Shown here: piece after piece, positions 33,860 through 42,383 of the stretch
Layout of the letters: the number at the start of each line of letters is the position of its first letter
How positions within the stretch are numbered: position 1 is the stretch's first letter
NCBI RefSeq assembly: GCF_024298905.1
Contig: NZ_CP101154.1
Span: 744,001-808,000, forward strand
DNA: 64,000 nt
Direction: 5' to 3'
Source: Natronomonas marina
GTDB lineage: Archaea > Halobacteriota > Halobacteria > Halobacteriales > Haloarculaceae
Position numbers and translations under genes: made by a program
The notes under the pieces: generated by a model
The model's database searches: none
What the model saw: only the letters and a program-made list of their open reading frames with translations
Told to the model about the DNA's origin: nothing

Positions 33860-34720
33860 ATGCGCGAACTCGAATCGGTCGACACCGTCGGCGTCGTCGG
33901 CGCGGGAACGATGGGCAGCGGCATCGCACAGGTAGCGGCGACGGCCGGCTACGACGTCGTCCTGCGCGACGTCGAATCGGCGTTCCTCGAGGACGGTCTC
34001 GAGCGCATCGAGGACAGCCTCGACAGACTGGTCGACAGGGGGGACCTCTCGCGGGCGGACGCGGAGGCGGCACTCGACCGCATCGAGACGACGACCGACC
34101 TCGAGGCGCTGGCGGGGACCGACCTGGTCGTCGAGGCCGCCGTCGAGAACATGGATGTAAAGCGGGAGATATTCGCCGACCTCGACTCCGTGACCGACGA
34201 GGACGTGGTGCTGGCGACGAACACCTCGACGCTGTCGATCACGACCATCGCCGCCGCGACCGAGCGGCCGGAACTGGTCGTCGGCGTCCACTTCATGAAC
34301 CCCGTGCCGGTGATGAAGGGCGTGGAGGTCGTCGTCGGCGAGAAGACGGCGCCCGAGGTCGTCACGCTCGCACACGCCTTCTCGGAGTCGCTCGACAAGG
34401 AGACCTGGGAGTCCGACGACAAACCCGGTTTCGTCTCCAACCGTATCCTCATGCCGTGGATCAACGAGGGGATACGGGCCTTCGACGAGGGCGTCGCCAC
34501 CAAGGAGGACATCGACCGCGGGATGAAACTCGGGACCAACGTGCCGATGGGGCCGCTGGAGCTGGCCGACCACATCGGCCTGGACATCTGTCTGGACGCC
34601 ACCGAGACGCTCCACGAGGAGCTAGGTGACCGCTACAAGCCCGCCTACCTGCTGAAGCGGAAGGTCGACGCCGGCGACCTCGGCAAGAAGACCGGAGCCG
34701 GGTTCTACGAGTACGACTAA
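33860..34720 (+). CDS. 3-Hydroxyacyl-CoA dehydrogenase
   Basis: A 286-residue stand-alone enzyme. The NAD motif is [15 protein letters not shown] near residue 12. The catalytic His is in [14 protein letters not shown], followed by the partner Glu region, and the C-terminal helical domain holds [15 protein letters not shown]. It oxidises 3-hydroxyacyl-CoA to 3-ketoacyl-CoA in beta-oxidation, or reduces acetoacetyl-CoA. A TATA element (aattttacg, about 33827-33835) precedes it by about 28 bases. Near acyl-CoA dehydrogenase. Confidence 0.93.
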   Translation: MRELESVDTVGVVGAGTMGSGIAQVAATAGYDVVLRDVESAFLEDGLERIEDSLDRLVDRGDLSRADAEAALDRIETTTDLEALAGTDLVVEAAVENMDVKREIFADLDSVTDEDVVLATNTSTLSITTIAAATERPELVVGVHFMNPVPVMKGVEVVVGEKTAPEVVTLAHAFSESLDKETWESDDKPGFVSNRILMPWINEGIRAFDEGVATKEDIDRGMKLGTNVPMGPLELADHIGLDICLDATETLHEELGDRYKPAYLLKRKVDAGDLGKKTGAGFYEYD

Positions 34721-34941
34721 CCGCCCTCGGGCGGTTCGTCGCGGTGGACGTCCGGGTTGACTATCTCCTCGGCCTCCTCCTGGCGCTTCTCGGAGCGTTC
34801 CTTCTCCGCTTCGATCCGCTCTTCTTGGGCCTCCTCGCGGGCCTCGAGGTGTTCCTCGACGATTTCCTCTTCCTCGTCGTCGGGGACGTCCTCTACCTCC
34901 TCCGGCAGTTCGTCCTCGGCGTCCTCGGAGTTGTCACTCAT
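34717..34941 (-). CDS. Small acidic coiled-coil protein, 74 aa
   Basis: A 74-residue protein in which Glu and Asp make up close to half of all residues, with a predicted long helix ([20 protein letters not shown]). It overlaps the 3' end of the hydroxyacyl-CoA dehydrogenase by four bases. Haloarchaea carry many such small acidic proteins; no function is known. Confidence 0.65.
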   Translation of the reverse strand: MSDNSEDAEDELPEEVEDVPDDEEEEIVEEHLEAREEAQEERIEAEKERSEKRQEEAEEIVNPDVHRDEPPEGG

Positions 34942-35052
34942 GCGTACGCCGTCTTGTTGGCGTGCTGTCGTGTTATACCTGGCGGTGGGTCCGGTCGTCG
35001 GCCGGACGACCGCTTGGGGAAGCGTAAAGTACGAACGGCCGAATCCACGCGT

Positions 35053-36195
35053 ATGGATTTCAGTCTCGACGCCGAGGGCAGGCAGATCAAGAGCATGGTC
35101 GCGGAGTTCGTCGACGAGGAAGTCGTTCCGGTGGCCGACGAGATAGACCACGACGACGAGTTCCCCTGGGAACTCGTCGAGGAACTGGCCGACCTCGACC
35201 TGATGGGGATGCCGTTCCCCGAGGAGTACGGCGGCGCGGGGCTGGACTACCACGCATACCCGGCCGCCCTCGAGGAGATATCCCGGGGGTCGGGCGGCCT
35301 CGGCACCATCGTCGCCGCCCACATCTCGCTGGCCGGCAACATGATATACGCCTTCGGCACCGAGGAACAGAAAGAGGAGTTCCTCACACCGCTGGCCGAG
35401 GGCGAGGACATCGGCGCGTTCGCCCTCTCGGAACCCGGCGCGGGCAGCGACGTGCCCGCCATGGAGACGACCGCCGAGAAGGAGGGCGACGGCTACGTCA
35501 TCGACGGCGGCAAACTGTGGATTTCCAACGGTTCGGTCGCCGACACGGTCACCGTCTTCGCCAAGACCGACCCCGAGGCCGGCAACCGGGGCATCTCGTC
35601 GTTCGTCGTCCGCCCCGAGGAGGACGACGGCTTCATCGTCGAGGGTACCGAGGACAAACTCGGCGACAAGGGGTGTCCGACCGCGGAGTTGCGGTTCGAC
35701 AACCTCCACGTCCCCGAATCGCGTCGGCTCGGCGAGGAGGGCCGCGGCTTCGTCCACGCGCTGAAGACGCTCAACGGCGGCCGCATCACCATCGCCGCCC
35801 GCTCGATCGGTATCGCACAGGCCGCCCTCGACGCGGCCCTGGAGTACAGCCAGGACCGCGAGCAGTTCGACCAGCCCATCTCCGACTTCCAGGCCATCCA
35901 GCACAAACTGGCCGACATGGACACCAAGACACGGGCAGCGCGTCTGCTGATGCACTCGGCGGCCGACAAGAAGATAGCCGGCGAGAACTTCGTCAAGGAG
36001 GCCGCCCAGGCGAAACTGTACGCCTCCGAGGTGAGCCGAGAGGTCGCCAACGAGGGCATCCAGATTCACGGCGGCTACGGCTACACGAAGGACTTCCCCG
36101 CCGAACGGTTCTACCGGGACGCCAAACTCAACGAGATCTACGAGGGCACCAGCGAGGTGCTGCGCAACACCATCGCCAACGAACTGCTGGAGTGA
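35053..36195 (+). CDS. Acyl-CoA dehydrogenase
   Basis: A 380-residue flavoenzyme. Marks are [12 protein letters not shown] and [13 protein letters not shown] (flavin and substrate contacts), the [18 protein letters not shown] helix, and the catalytic-Glu loop [16 protein letters not shown] near the C-terminus. It makes the trans-2-enoyl-CoA in fatty-acid or branched-chain degradation, passing electrons to ETF. It starts at ATG 35053 behind a TATA-like gcgtaaagt. Next to 3-hydroxyacyl-CoA dehydrogenase, which works two steps later. Confidence 0.93.
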   Translation: MDFSLDAEGRQIKSMVAEFVDEEVVPVADEIDHDDEFPWELVEELADLDLMGMPFPEEYGGAGLDYHAYPAALEEISRGSGGLGTIVAAHISLAGNMIYAFGTEEQKEEFLTPLAEGEDIGAFALSEPGAGSDVPAMETTAEKEGDGYVIDGGKLWISNGSVADTVTVFAKTDPEAGNRGISSFVVRPEEDDGFIVEGTEDKLGDKGCPTAELRFDNLHVPESRRLGEEGRGFVHALKTLNGGRITIAARSIGIAQAALDAALEYSQDREQFDQPISDFQAIQHKLADMDTKTRAARLLMHSAADKKIAGENFVKEAAQAKLYASEVSREVANEGIQIHGGYGYTKDFPAERFYRDAKLNEIYEGTSEVLRNTIANELLE

Positions 36196-36196
36196 G

Positions 36197-36466
36197 CTAC
36201 GCCACCTTCTCCGTCATCCACTCGTAGTGGGCATCGAGGGCGTCGCGGCCCGCCCCTGTCAGCGAGTAGACGTCGTGGATGCCGTCGACCTCCCGCTCGA
36301 CGAAGCCGGCCTCGACGAGTCGCTCCAGCGCGCCCCGGAACTGTTTTGCGTCGATTCGGTCGTCGTAGTGGTCCTCCAGAGCTACCTTCAGTTGCTGTTG
36401 GCGATAGGACTCCTCGGCCAGCAGGATACAGACGTCGCGCCGCAGACCGCTGTTGAGCCAGCGCAT
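36197..36466 (-). CDS. PadR-like winged-helix regulator
   Basis: An 89-residue winged-helix protein: LRRDVCILLAEESYRQQQLK, helix DAKQFRGALERLVEAGFVER and the wing DGIHDVYSLTGAGRDAL. It should bind DNA as a dimer. The stop is one base from the acyl-CoA dehydrogenase stop (convergent). Start ATG 36466; the open frame upstream is GC-rich and non-protein-like. Targets are unknown; similar small PadR-type proteins are numerous in haloarchaea. Confidence 0.78.
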   Translation of the reverse strand: MRWLNSGLRRDVCILLAEESYRQQQLKVALEDHYDDRIDAKQFRGALERLVEAGFVEREVDGIHDVYSLTGAGRDALDAHYEWMTEKVA

Positions 36467-36605
36467 ACGCCCCCCACGCCCCCCAGCGGGTCGGGCCTTA
36501 CGGTTCGTCGGCGCTCCGGTCCCGCCCGCGGCCGCCCCCGATCCGACTCGCCGACGGTTCGCCGGAACCGACAGTTTCCCGGTCGTCCCGTCCGTCGGGT
36601 CGGCC

Positions 36606-36881
36606 GTGCCCGACACGACCGCCGAATCGGACGGCATCACCGCCCGCTACCGCGAGACCGACGAGGAGCGCCTGCTGGAGTTCGAGAGCGACGGCCGGAC
36701 CGCCGTCGTCGCACAGAACGTCGAGGGGTACGCGATGCTGAAGGTCCGGCCGACCGCCGACGGCGACGAACTCGAGCGGTACTACGGCTTCGAGATGGCG
36801 CTGGACCACGCCGCCGAACTGCTGGGGGTCGCGCCGGCCGAGTTGCCCGTGCCCGACGCCGCGGCCGACATGGGGATGTGA
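36606..36881 (+). CDS. Conserved hypothetical protein, 91 aa
   Basis: A 91-residue soluble acidic protein starting at GTG 36606 (VPDTTAESDGITARYRETDEE). It has an alternating strand pattern, a helix LERYYGFEMALDHAAELLG and a Pro-rich end. A start further upstream would add a GC-rich Pro/Arg stretch that does not look like protein. Family not recognised. Confidence 0.62.
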   Translation: MPDTTAESDGITARYRETDEERLLEFESDGRTAVVAQNVEGYAMLKVRPTADGDELERYYGFEMALDHAAELLGVAPAELPVPDAAADMGM

Positions 36882-37011
36882 CCCACCGCCGGCACCTGCG
36901 ACGCGAGCGGCGCGACCGGTGGGAGGCCACAGGACGGCCGAGCGGGGCGACGCCAGTATCGCGGGTCGTATTCGGCGGAACCATTAACCACATCTACGTA
37001 CGAATCCACAC

Positions 37012-38037
37012 ATGGCAACCCCGACGCGCGTCCTCATCGTCGACGACGACCCCTCCCTCGCCGACCTGATGGCGAATCAGCTCTCGGAGCTGCGGGAGGG
37101 GTTCTCCATCCGCGTCGAGACGAACCCCAACGACGCGCTCGACGCGGTCGATACGGGCAACATCGACTGCGTCCTCAGCGACTACCACATGCCCGAAATG
37201 GACGGCCTTGAGTTGCTCCGGTACGTCCGCGAGATGGAGCACGGCATCCCCTTCATCCTCTTTACCTCCCGTGGGAGCGAAGAGATAGCCAGCGAGGCCG
37301 TCTCCGAGGGCGTCACCGACTACTTCCGGAAGCGCCGCGGCACCGAACAGTGGGAGGTACTCGCCAATCGCATCGAGAACTCCGCGGCCCGCTACCGGGC
37401 CGAACGGGCCGTCCAGCGCCGGGAGGCGGCGCTGCACGACCTCGCCCGGACCGTCATCGACAGCGTCTCGACGCCCGTCGAGGAACTGCTCGAACTCGGC
37501 CGGGAGACCCTCGACGTCGAGTACGGCGCACTCGTCCAGGGGGAGGGCGCCAACGCCGAGATACTGGTCGAGAGCGTCGACGGCTCGGTGCCGTATCCGA
37601 CGGCTGACGGCCCGACGCTGGTCGACGACCTCGACGACCTGACGGTCGACGGCGGCAGCGTCGTCACCGGAACGGCCGACGGCGACGGGAACGGAGACGG
37701 CGAGGAGTTCAGCGCCTACATCGGGAGTACGATCTACGTCGGTGATCGACGGTACGGGACGCTCTGTTTCTGCGACCGCACGGAGCGCGAGGGCTTCTCC
37801 GAGTGGGAGCGGACCTTCGTCGAGTTGCTCGGCGACTGGCTGGGTCACGAACTGACCGGCGAGTGGGCCCGCGACCGCGACGAGGCCGTCCGGTCGGCCC
37901 GGAGCCGCATCGAGCGGGTCCGGGAGGCCATCGACGAGAGCGACGACGAGACCGCACGGGAGGAACTCGACGCGATAGCGGAGTTGCTCGACCAGGACCC
38001 ACCCTCCGCGACGGCCGTCTCCATCGAACTCTCCTAG
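37012..38037 (+). CDS. Response regulator: REC plus GAF domain
   Basis: A 341-residue protein. The receiver occupies 1-125 ([13 protein letters not shown]; phospho-Asp in [13 protein letters not shown]; switch Thr in LFTSRGSEE; Lys in DYFRKR). A GAF-like sensor domain follows (about 145-285), and a helical tail with acidic residues closes it. No DNA-binding or kinase domain is present, so it must act through protein contacts, like the orphan REC-GAF proteins of haloarchaea. Overlaps the convergent hydrolase by four bases. Confidence 0.88.
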   Translation: MATPTRVLIVDDDPSLADLMANQLSELREGFSIRVETNPNDALDAVDTGNIDCVLSDYHMPEMDGLELLRYVREMEHGIPFILFTSRGSEEIASEAVSEGVTDYFRKRRGTEQWEVLANRIENSAARYRAERAVQRREAALHDLARTVIDSVSTPVEELLELGRETLDVEYGALVQGEGANAEILVESVDGSVPYPTADGPTLVDDLDDLTVDGGSVVTGTADGDGNGDGEEFSAYIGSTIYVGDRRYGTLCFCDRTEREGFSEWERTFVELLGDWLGHELTGEWARDRDEAVRSARSRIERVREAIDESDDETAREELDAIAELLDQDPPSATAVSIELS

Positions 38038-38942
38038 ACCAGCAGGTCGACGAACTCCGCGGGGTGTTCGGCGTGCGGCAGCAGGTCGGCGTTGTCGAAG
38101 ACGACGAGCCGTGCGTCCGCCCGCTCGGCGAGTTCACGCCCCGCCGAGAGCGGCGGGAGTTCGGCCTCCCGACCCCAGACGACCGTCGTCGGGACGCCCG
38201 TCTCGGCCAACCGCGCGCCGAGGTCGACGTCGAGGTCGAGGAAGCCGCTGATAAACGACGCCGGCGCGAACCGCGCGCCCGCCTGGTGGGCCGTCTTCCA
38301 GTCGTACTCGACCCACTCGTCGGTTATCGACGCCGTCTCCGCGAAGCCGTGATCCGCGAGGAAGTACCGGATGGACGGCTTCGAGGCCAGCAGGTTGTAC
38401 AGCCCTTCCCCGACGACCGGCGACCGGAGCAGCGACCGGAGCCACGTCCGCCGCCCGGGAATCGTCGTCGCCGTCGGACAGACGAGGACGAACTCCGTCG
38501 CCGGGACGTCCTCGACGGCCGCGAGGTAGGCGGCCGAAAGCGAGGAGGCCACGACGGTCGGCTCGTCGGTCATCTCGCGGAGGAAGTCGCCGACGAAGGC
38601 GACGTACAGCGACCCCGAGTACATCAGCGGCGGCCTGTCGGAGTGGCCGAACCCGGGGATGTCGGGCGCGAGAACGTGGTACTCCTCGGCGAGGGCGTCG
38701 ACCACGTACCGGAACTCGTGGCTCGACGCGGCGGCGTTGATGCCGTGCAACAGTAGTAGGTCGGGGTTCGAGGGGTCGCCCGCCTCGGTGTAGGCGACGT
38801 CGAAGCCCCGCCAGCGGTACGTCTCCATCGGCCGCCCGAGCGGGACGTCCAGTTCCGCGGGGTCGTTCCGGAGGGCGGCGTTGCCGGCGGCGACCGCGCC
38901 GATACCGACTGCGGTACCGCCGAGCAGTCGCTTCAGGTTCAT
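38034..38942 (-). CDS. Alpha/beta hydrolase
   Basis: A 302-residue alpha/beta-hydrolase fold. Marks are [17 protein letters not shown] (oxyanion region), [14 protein letters not shown] and the nucleophile elbow [12 protein letters not shown], where the usual G-x-S-x-G reads A-S-S-L-S-A. The terminal acid ([14 protein letters not shown]) includes a His. A short hydrophobic N-terminus ([15 protein letters not shown]) may anchor it. Substrate unknown. ATG 38942. Confidence 0.82.
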   Translation of the reverse strand: MNLKRLLGGTAVGIGAVAAGNAALRNDPAELDVPLGRPMETYRWRGFDVAYTEAGDPSNPDLLLLHGINAAASSHEFRYVVDALAEEYHVLAPDIPGFGHSDRPPLMYSGSLYVAFVGDFLREMTDEPTVVASSLSAAYLAAVEDVPATEFVLVCPTATTIPGRRTWLRSLLRSPVVGEGLYNLLASKPSIRYFLADHGFAETASITDEWVEYDWKTAHQAGARFAPASFISGFLDLDVDLGARLAETGVPTTVVWGREAELPPLSAGRELAERADARLVVFDNADLLPHAEHPAEFVDLLV

Positions 38943-38986
38943 GCCGGACCCGACGGCCCTGACGCGTTTAGAACTACCGCCCGCGG

Positions 38987-40027
38987 CTAGTCGTCGCGCT
39001 TCTTTCGGACGCACTCCGCGACGGGCGAGATTATCTCGTCGACCACCGAGTAGGGGTCGGTCTCCTTGGCCGTGACGGCCTCGATGTAGGCGTCCAGGCC
39101 GCCGCGGGCGTCGAGTTCCTCTTCGATCAGCGCGGCGCTGTCCTCCCGGAGCAGCGTCCGTATCTCCGCGGCGTAGCGCTGGCGGGCCTGCGCCTGTAGT
39201 TCGCCCGTCTCCTCGAGCCAGCGGACGTGGTCGGCCAGCACCTCGAGGAACTCCTCGACCCCCTCGCCGGTCTTGGCGACCGTCTCGACGATCGGCGGCT
39301 GACGCTCGTCGTCGTCTTTGCCGCCGTCGCTGGCCTCTCCTTCGACCGCGCCGGCGCCGTGGTGGCCAGCCATCGGCGAGGCGTCCCGCATGTGGATCAT
39401 CTCGCGCAGTTCCTTGACCGTCCGGTCGGCGCCGTCGACGTCGGCCTTGTTGACGACGAAGACGTCGGCGATTTCGAGGATGCCCGCCTTCAGCATCTGG
39501 ACGTCGTCGCCGGAGCCAGGCGGTACCAGGACGGCGACGGTGTCGGCCGTCCTGACGATGTCGACCTCGTTTTGGCCGGCGCCGACCGTCTCGACGATTA
39601 TCCGGTCCTTGCCGAAGGCGTCCAGCGCCTTCACCGCGTCCGTGGTCGCCGTCGAGAGGCCGCCCAGCGACCCCCTCGCCGACATCGACCGGAAGAACAC
39701 GTCCATGTCACCGACGTTGGAGGCCATCCGGATGCGGTCGCCCAGCACTGCCCCGCCGGTGAACGGCGAGGAGGGGTCGATGGCGATGACGCCGACCGTC
39801 TCGCCGCGCTCGCGGTAGGTCGCCGCCATCTTGTCGACCAGCGTCGACTTGCCCGCCCCCGGCGACCCCGTGATTCCGATGACCTGGGCGTGGCCGGTGT
39901 GTTCGTGCAGTTGCGAGACGAGGTCGCGGTAGCCCGGCGACCGGTTCTCGATCTTCGTGATGACCCGCGCGAGCGCCCGGTGTTTGCCTGCCAGTAGCTC
40001 GTCGATGAGCGACTCGTCTCCGCTCAT
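38987..40027 (-). CDS. meaB: MeaB-type GTPase (methylmalonyl-CoA mutase chaperone)
   Basis: A 346-residue G3E-family GTPase. Walker A is [12 protein letters not shown] (51-62), then [18 protein letters not shown], the [11 protein letters not shown] switch and NKAD specificity loop. It protects and reactivates adenosylcobalamin-dependent methylmalonyl-CoA mutase. An acidic insert (about 225-245) follows the NKAD motif. Its start touches the stop of the mutase B12-binding subunit, confirming the partner. Confidence 0.93.
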   Translation of the reverse strand: MSGDESLIDELLAGKHRALARVITKIENRSPGYRDLVSQLHEHTGHAQVIGITGSPGAGKSTLVDKMAATYRERGETVGVIAIDPSSPFTGGAVLGDRIRMASNVGDMDVFFRSMSARGSLGGLSTATTDAVKALDAFGKDRIIVETVGAGQNEVDIVRTADTVAVLVPPGSGDDVQMLKAGILEIADVFVVNKADVDGADRTVKELREMIHMRDASPMAGHHGAGAVEGEASDGGKDDDERQPPIVETVAKTGEGVEEFLEVLADHVRWLEETGELQAQARQRYAAEIRTLLREDSAALIEEELDARGGLDAYIEAVTAKETDPYSVVDEIISPVAECVRKKRDD

Positions 40028-40444
40028 CTATCGGTCGGGGGCGTTCTCGCGGACGAAGTCGATGGTCTCCTGCATCGAGGCGCCGGGGCCGAAGATCTCG
40101 GACACGCCGAGTTCGTACAGTTCCTCGCGGTCCTCCTCGGGGACGATGCCGCCGACGAGCACGAGCGTGTCCTCGAAGGCGTCGTACTCCTTCAGCCCGT
40201 CGACGATCTTCGGGACGAGCGTGTCGTGGGCCCCCGAGAGAATGGAGATGCCGAGGACGTCGACGTCCTCCTGGACGGCCGCCTGGACGATTTCGTCGGG
40301 CGATTTGTGCAGTCCCGAGTAGATGACCTCGAACCCGGCGTCCCGGAACGCCCGCGCGATGACGTGGGCGCCCCGGTCGTGACCGTCGAGACCGACCTTC
40401 GCTACGAGACACCTGATGGTTCGCTGCTCTTGCTCCGTGCTCAT
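40028..40444 (-). CDS. Methylmalonyl-CoA mutase B12-binding subunit
   Basis: A 138-residue cobalamin-binding domain. The DxHxxG motif is VGLDGHDRGAHV, with His22 as the lower cobalt ligand; SxL is in GISILSGAHDT and GG in VLVGGIVPEED. In archaea this small subunit pairs with a separate large catalytic subunit, which is not in the window. It converts (R)-methylmalonyl-CoA to succinyl-CoA. Directly ahead of meaB with no gap. Confidence 0.92.
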   Translation of the reverse strand: MSTEQEQRTIRCLVAKVGLDGHDRGAHVIARAFRDAGFEVIYSGLHKSPDEIVQAAVQEDVDVLGISILSGAHDTLVPKIVDGLKEYDAFEDTLVLVGGIVPEEDREELYELGVSEIFGPGASMQETIDFVRENAPDR

Positions 40445-40597
40445 ACACTCCTCTTCCGTGGCAAAGCGTTTCACTCTAACGGAGCGCCGGCCGGGCGGCG
40501 GATCACCCTCTCGCGGGCGCTCGACCCCGGCGCTCGCGGGAAAATCGCCCGACTCGGGTGAGGTCACCACACACACGCCCCGGCGAGGGTTCGATGG

Positions 40598-40606
40598 GTT
40601 TATGAA
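40598..40606 (+). promoter_or_regulatory. TATA element of tRNA-Ala
   Basis: The element gtttatgaa is centred about 34 bases before the mature tRNA 5' end, leaving room for a short 5' leader. Confidence 0.5.
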
Positions 40607-40636
40607 TCGCACCCGGATAGTATCGGCCGCGTTCGC

Positions 40637-40708
40637 GGGCTCGTAGATCAGCGGTAGATCATCCCCCTGGCACGGGGAAGGCCCCGGGTTCAAATCCCGG
40701 CGAGTCCA
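40637..40708 (+). tRNA. tRNA-Ala (anticodon GGC)
   Basis: A complete 72-nucleotide cloverleaf: acceptor GGGCTCG/CGAGTCC with the G3-U70 pair that marks alanine tRNA, D arm GATC-AGCGGTA-GATC, anticodon stem TCCCC/GGGGA, loop CTGGCAC with anticodon GGC at 40669-40671, and T arm CCGGG-TTCAAAT-CCCGG. Discriminator is A; CCA is not encoded and no intron is seen. It reads GCC codons, frequent in this GC-rich genome. Confidence 0.96.
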
Positions 40709-40758
40709 CTCACTCCTTTCGCTCGCTTTGCTCGCTCCAGTCGTTCGTGGACTCGCCG
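40698..40758. repeat. Inverted repeat of the tRNA 3' end
   Basis: The tRNA end cggcgagtccac (40698-40709) is repeated in reverse as gtggactcgccg at 40747-40758. The two arms could form a 12-bp stem just after the tRNA. Confidence 0.7.
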
Positions 40759-40764
40759 ACCTTC

Positions 40765-40783
40765 GCAAAGCCTTCGGCTTTGC
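40765..40783. terminator. Hairpin after tRNA-Ala
   Basis: A perfect 8-bp stem gcaaagcc / ggctttgc with a 3-base loop. It lies within the repeat-rich segment that follows the tRNA and may stabilise the 3' end or act in termination. No T-run follows it. Confidence 0.35.
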
Positions 40784-40787
40784 TCAG

Positions 40788-40800
40788 TCCCGGCGAGTCC
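40788..40800 (+). repeat. Direct copy of the tRNA-Ala 3' end (att-like)
   Basis: The 13 bases tcccggcgagtcc repeat the last 13 paired bases of tRNA-Ala (40695-40707). Such direct copies mark the far end of elements that integrate at tRNA genes; here only 80 bases lie between, so any element has been lost or was never present. Confidence 0.5.
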
Positions 40801-40918
40801 GTTTCCGAACGCGGTGAACACGGACGGGCGAACACCGCTCCGTGCGCGAGGGCGTCGAACACCCGAACGGTCCCCGACACGCGAACGACCGAACGAACTG
40901 TTGGCCGCCCGGGAGCCG

Positions 40919-41392
40919 CTATCCGTCCCCTCCGGCGGTCGGGGTCGCCGTACCGACCCGCCGCTCGACGCTGTTTTCGACCTTCGTGCCGAGTTCGTCG
41001 CGGCTGATATCGCCGTCGAGGTAGGACTCGATCCAGGCCCGTTCCATCCGCCAGGTGGCGACGAGCGTACCGTCGACGCGGACCCGGGCGTCCAGTCCGG
41101 CGACCGCCCAGCCGCCGTAGACGCGGTCGAAGAAGGCCCGGGCGACGTCGCTGACGCTGGCTCTGACGCCCGCTTCGGAGGCTTCGGCCGGCGAGTAGGC
41201 AAGTGTGGCCCGCTCGCCGACCGACAGCTTCCGGACGGCGTGGCCGTCACTCTCGACTGCGTCCCGGAGGGCGTTGCTGTAGACCTCGTTGTCTTCCGTC
41301 TCGGTCGCCGGGTCGCCGCCGTCGCTCGAACAGCCGGCGGTGGCGGGGACCGCAGCGAGCGCGAGCCCGGCGAGGTATCGGCGCCGTCGCAT
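40919..41392 (-). CDS. Lipoprotein, unknown function
   Basis: A 157-residue protein beginning MRRRRYLAGLALAAVPATAGC, an Arg-rich signal (Tat-like) with a lipobox TAGC, so it is exported and lipid-anchored. The mature part opens with a Ser/Asp/Glu-rich linker and then one alpha/beta domain of about 110 residues. Its domain is not recognised. It ends in a low-complexity TPTAGGDG tail. Confidence 0.75.
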   Translation of the reverse strand: MRRRRYLAGLALAAVPATAGCSSDGGDPATETEDNEVYSNALRDAVESDGHAVRKLSVGERATLAYSPAEASEAGVRASVSDVARAFFDRVYGGWAVAGLDARVRVDGTLVATWRMERAWIESYLDGDISRDELGTKVENSVERRVGTATPTAGGDG

Positions 41393-41487
41393 ACCCGTTC
41401 GTCGGCGGTTCGCCTGCTAAACGTTGACCCGGTCATGAGCGGTCCGGTTTGAGTAGCCTCATTACCCCGGCGCGGGAACGGCGTGGT

Positions 41488-41676
41488 ATGTCGGCGACGG
41501 CGCGGTCGAGATTCGGGTGGCTGTGGCCGCTCGTCGGAACGGCGTACCTGGTCTATCTCGCGCTCCAGCCGCCGCCGGCCCGGTACGTCGGCGTGGCCTG
41601 TCTGGTAGTGGTCACGCCGCTCCTGATCGGCTGGCTCGCGGGCGCGCTCCTCGACGTCGGACCGTGGGCCGACTAG
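41488..41676 (+). CDS. Small two-helix membrane protein, 62 aa
   Basis: A 62-residue protein starting at ATG 41488 (MSATARSRFGWLWPL) with two hydrophobic helices separated by QPPPARY. It overlaps the convergent DUF7385-like gene by four bases. Function unknown. Confidence 0.6.
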   Translation: MSATARSRFGWLWPLVGTAYLVYLALQPPPARYVGVACLVVVTPLLIGWLAGALLDVGPWAD

Positions 41677-41903
41677 GGCTTGTGCGTGAAGATGAACGCC
41701 TGATCGTCCTCGACGCCGACACAGAGGTCCAGTTGCCGAGAGAGGTTCAAACTCGTCGGGTTCTGCTTGCAGACGACCAGATCGTCGAACGGCTCCTCGC
41801 AGGCCGGACACGCGACCGAAACGGTGTTCTGGTAGGTCTTTATCGCCGGGTTCTCGTCTCTGGGTGTCAGCGATGCGAGAAGTTCGTCGGTGTCGATGTC
41901 CAT
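41673..41903 (-). CDS. DUF7385-like zinc-knuckle protein, 76 aa
   Basis: A 76-residue soluble protein: VSVACPACEEPFDDLVVCKQ, with one CxxC and a third Cys, then LNLSRQLDLCVG with a fourth Cys, and FTHKP at the end. I recall this small haloarchaeal family as one sometimes labelled a flagella-cluster protein. The four cysteines could bind zinc. It lies close to the pilus-like locus, but no functional link is shown. Confidence 0.72.
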   Translation of the reverse strand: MDIDTDELLASLTPRDENPAIKTYQNTVSVACPACEEPFDDLVVCKQNPTSLNLSRQLDLCVGVEDDQAFIFTHKP

Positions 41904-41984
41904 ACGGCTCCCAACGGGGCAGTCCTATTCAATTCTCGGGGCACCGCGTCGAACTCGCCGCGAAGAAGTTCCGGACGGTCGAAC

Positions 41985-42083
41985 TCAGTCGGCTCCTTCG
42001 TGGCCTCGATCCCAGACGTTCGAGACGGATTCGCCGGTCGGTGGTGTGTGGCTGACGTCCTCCAGTGTCTCTTTCTCTTCCAT
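41985..42083 (-). CDS. Candidate micro-protein, 32 aa
   Basis: A 32-residue frame beginning MEEKETLEDVSHTPPTG and ending WDRGHEGAD. Composition is acidic and protein-like, with haloarchaeal third-position bias. A TATA-like gttaagtac on the minus strand lies about 30 bases upstream. It looks like the very small conserved proteins of haloarchaea, but this cannot be shown without comparison. Confidence 0.4.
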   Translation of the reverse strand: MEEKETLEDVSHTPPTGESVSNVWDRGHEGAD

Positions 42084-42133
42084 CGTGCCATGCCGTAGCA
42101 CATCGAATGTACTTAACGGTTGCCTGGGACCTG

Positions 42134-42153
42134 TTATAACACATTATAACATA
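42134..42153. repeat. 10-base tandem repeat (TTATAACAYA x2)
   Basis: Two copies in direct repeat, one helical turn apart: ttataacaca then ttataacata. Could be a double TATA element or a binding site for a regulator. Confidence 0.4.
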
Positions 42154-42352
42154 TTAATCCTGCCGACATCGACAGTATTCGTCGGATTATCGGTCGTTCA
42201 GTGATTTCCGGCCCGAATACGAACTGATCGTCGAATGAACGTCGAACGTGTTGCCCGGACGTTCGGCTACGGCCGCCGCCGATGTGTACCGGCGTTCTGG
42301 GCGCCGTTTCTCGTTTGCACCGTGCGGTACGAGCGTCGAAACGGCCGGACTT

Positions 42353-42360
42353 CTTATCAG
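42353..42360 (+). promoter_or_regulatory. TATA element of the large prepilin-like gene
   Basis: The octamer cttatcag is about 28 bases before ATG 42384. Confidence 0.5.
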
Positions 42361-42383
42361 TACTCGTCTCCGGATCTTGTACA

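Larger units (their letters stand above)
41904..42383. other. 480-base region with one tiny ORF and AT-rich repeats
   Basis: Holds a possible 32-residue gene on the minus strand (41985-42083), a 10-base tandem repeat ttataacaca/ttataacata at 42134-42153, and the promoter of the large prepilin-like gene (cttatcag, 42353-42360). The rest shows no gene. Confidence 0.6.

Noticed and set aside
40637-40918. Integrated element at tRNA-Ala
   Set aside because: No integrase or other element gene lies between the tRNA and its 3'-end copy; only an att-like scar can be supported.
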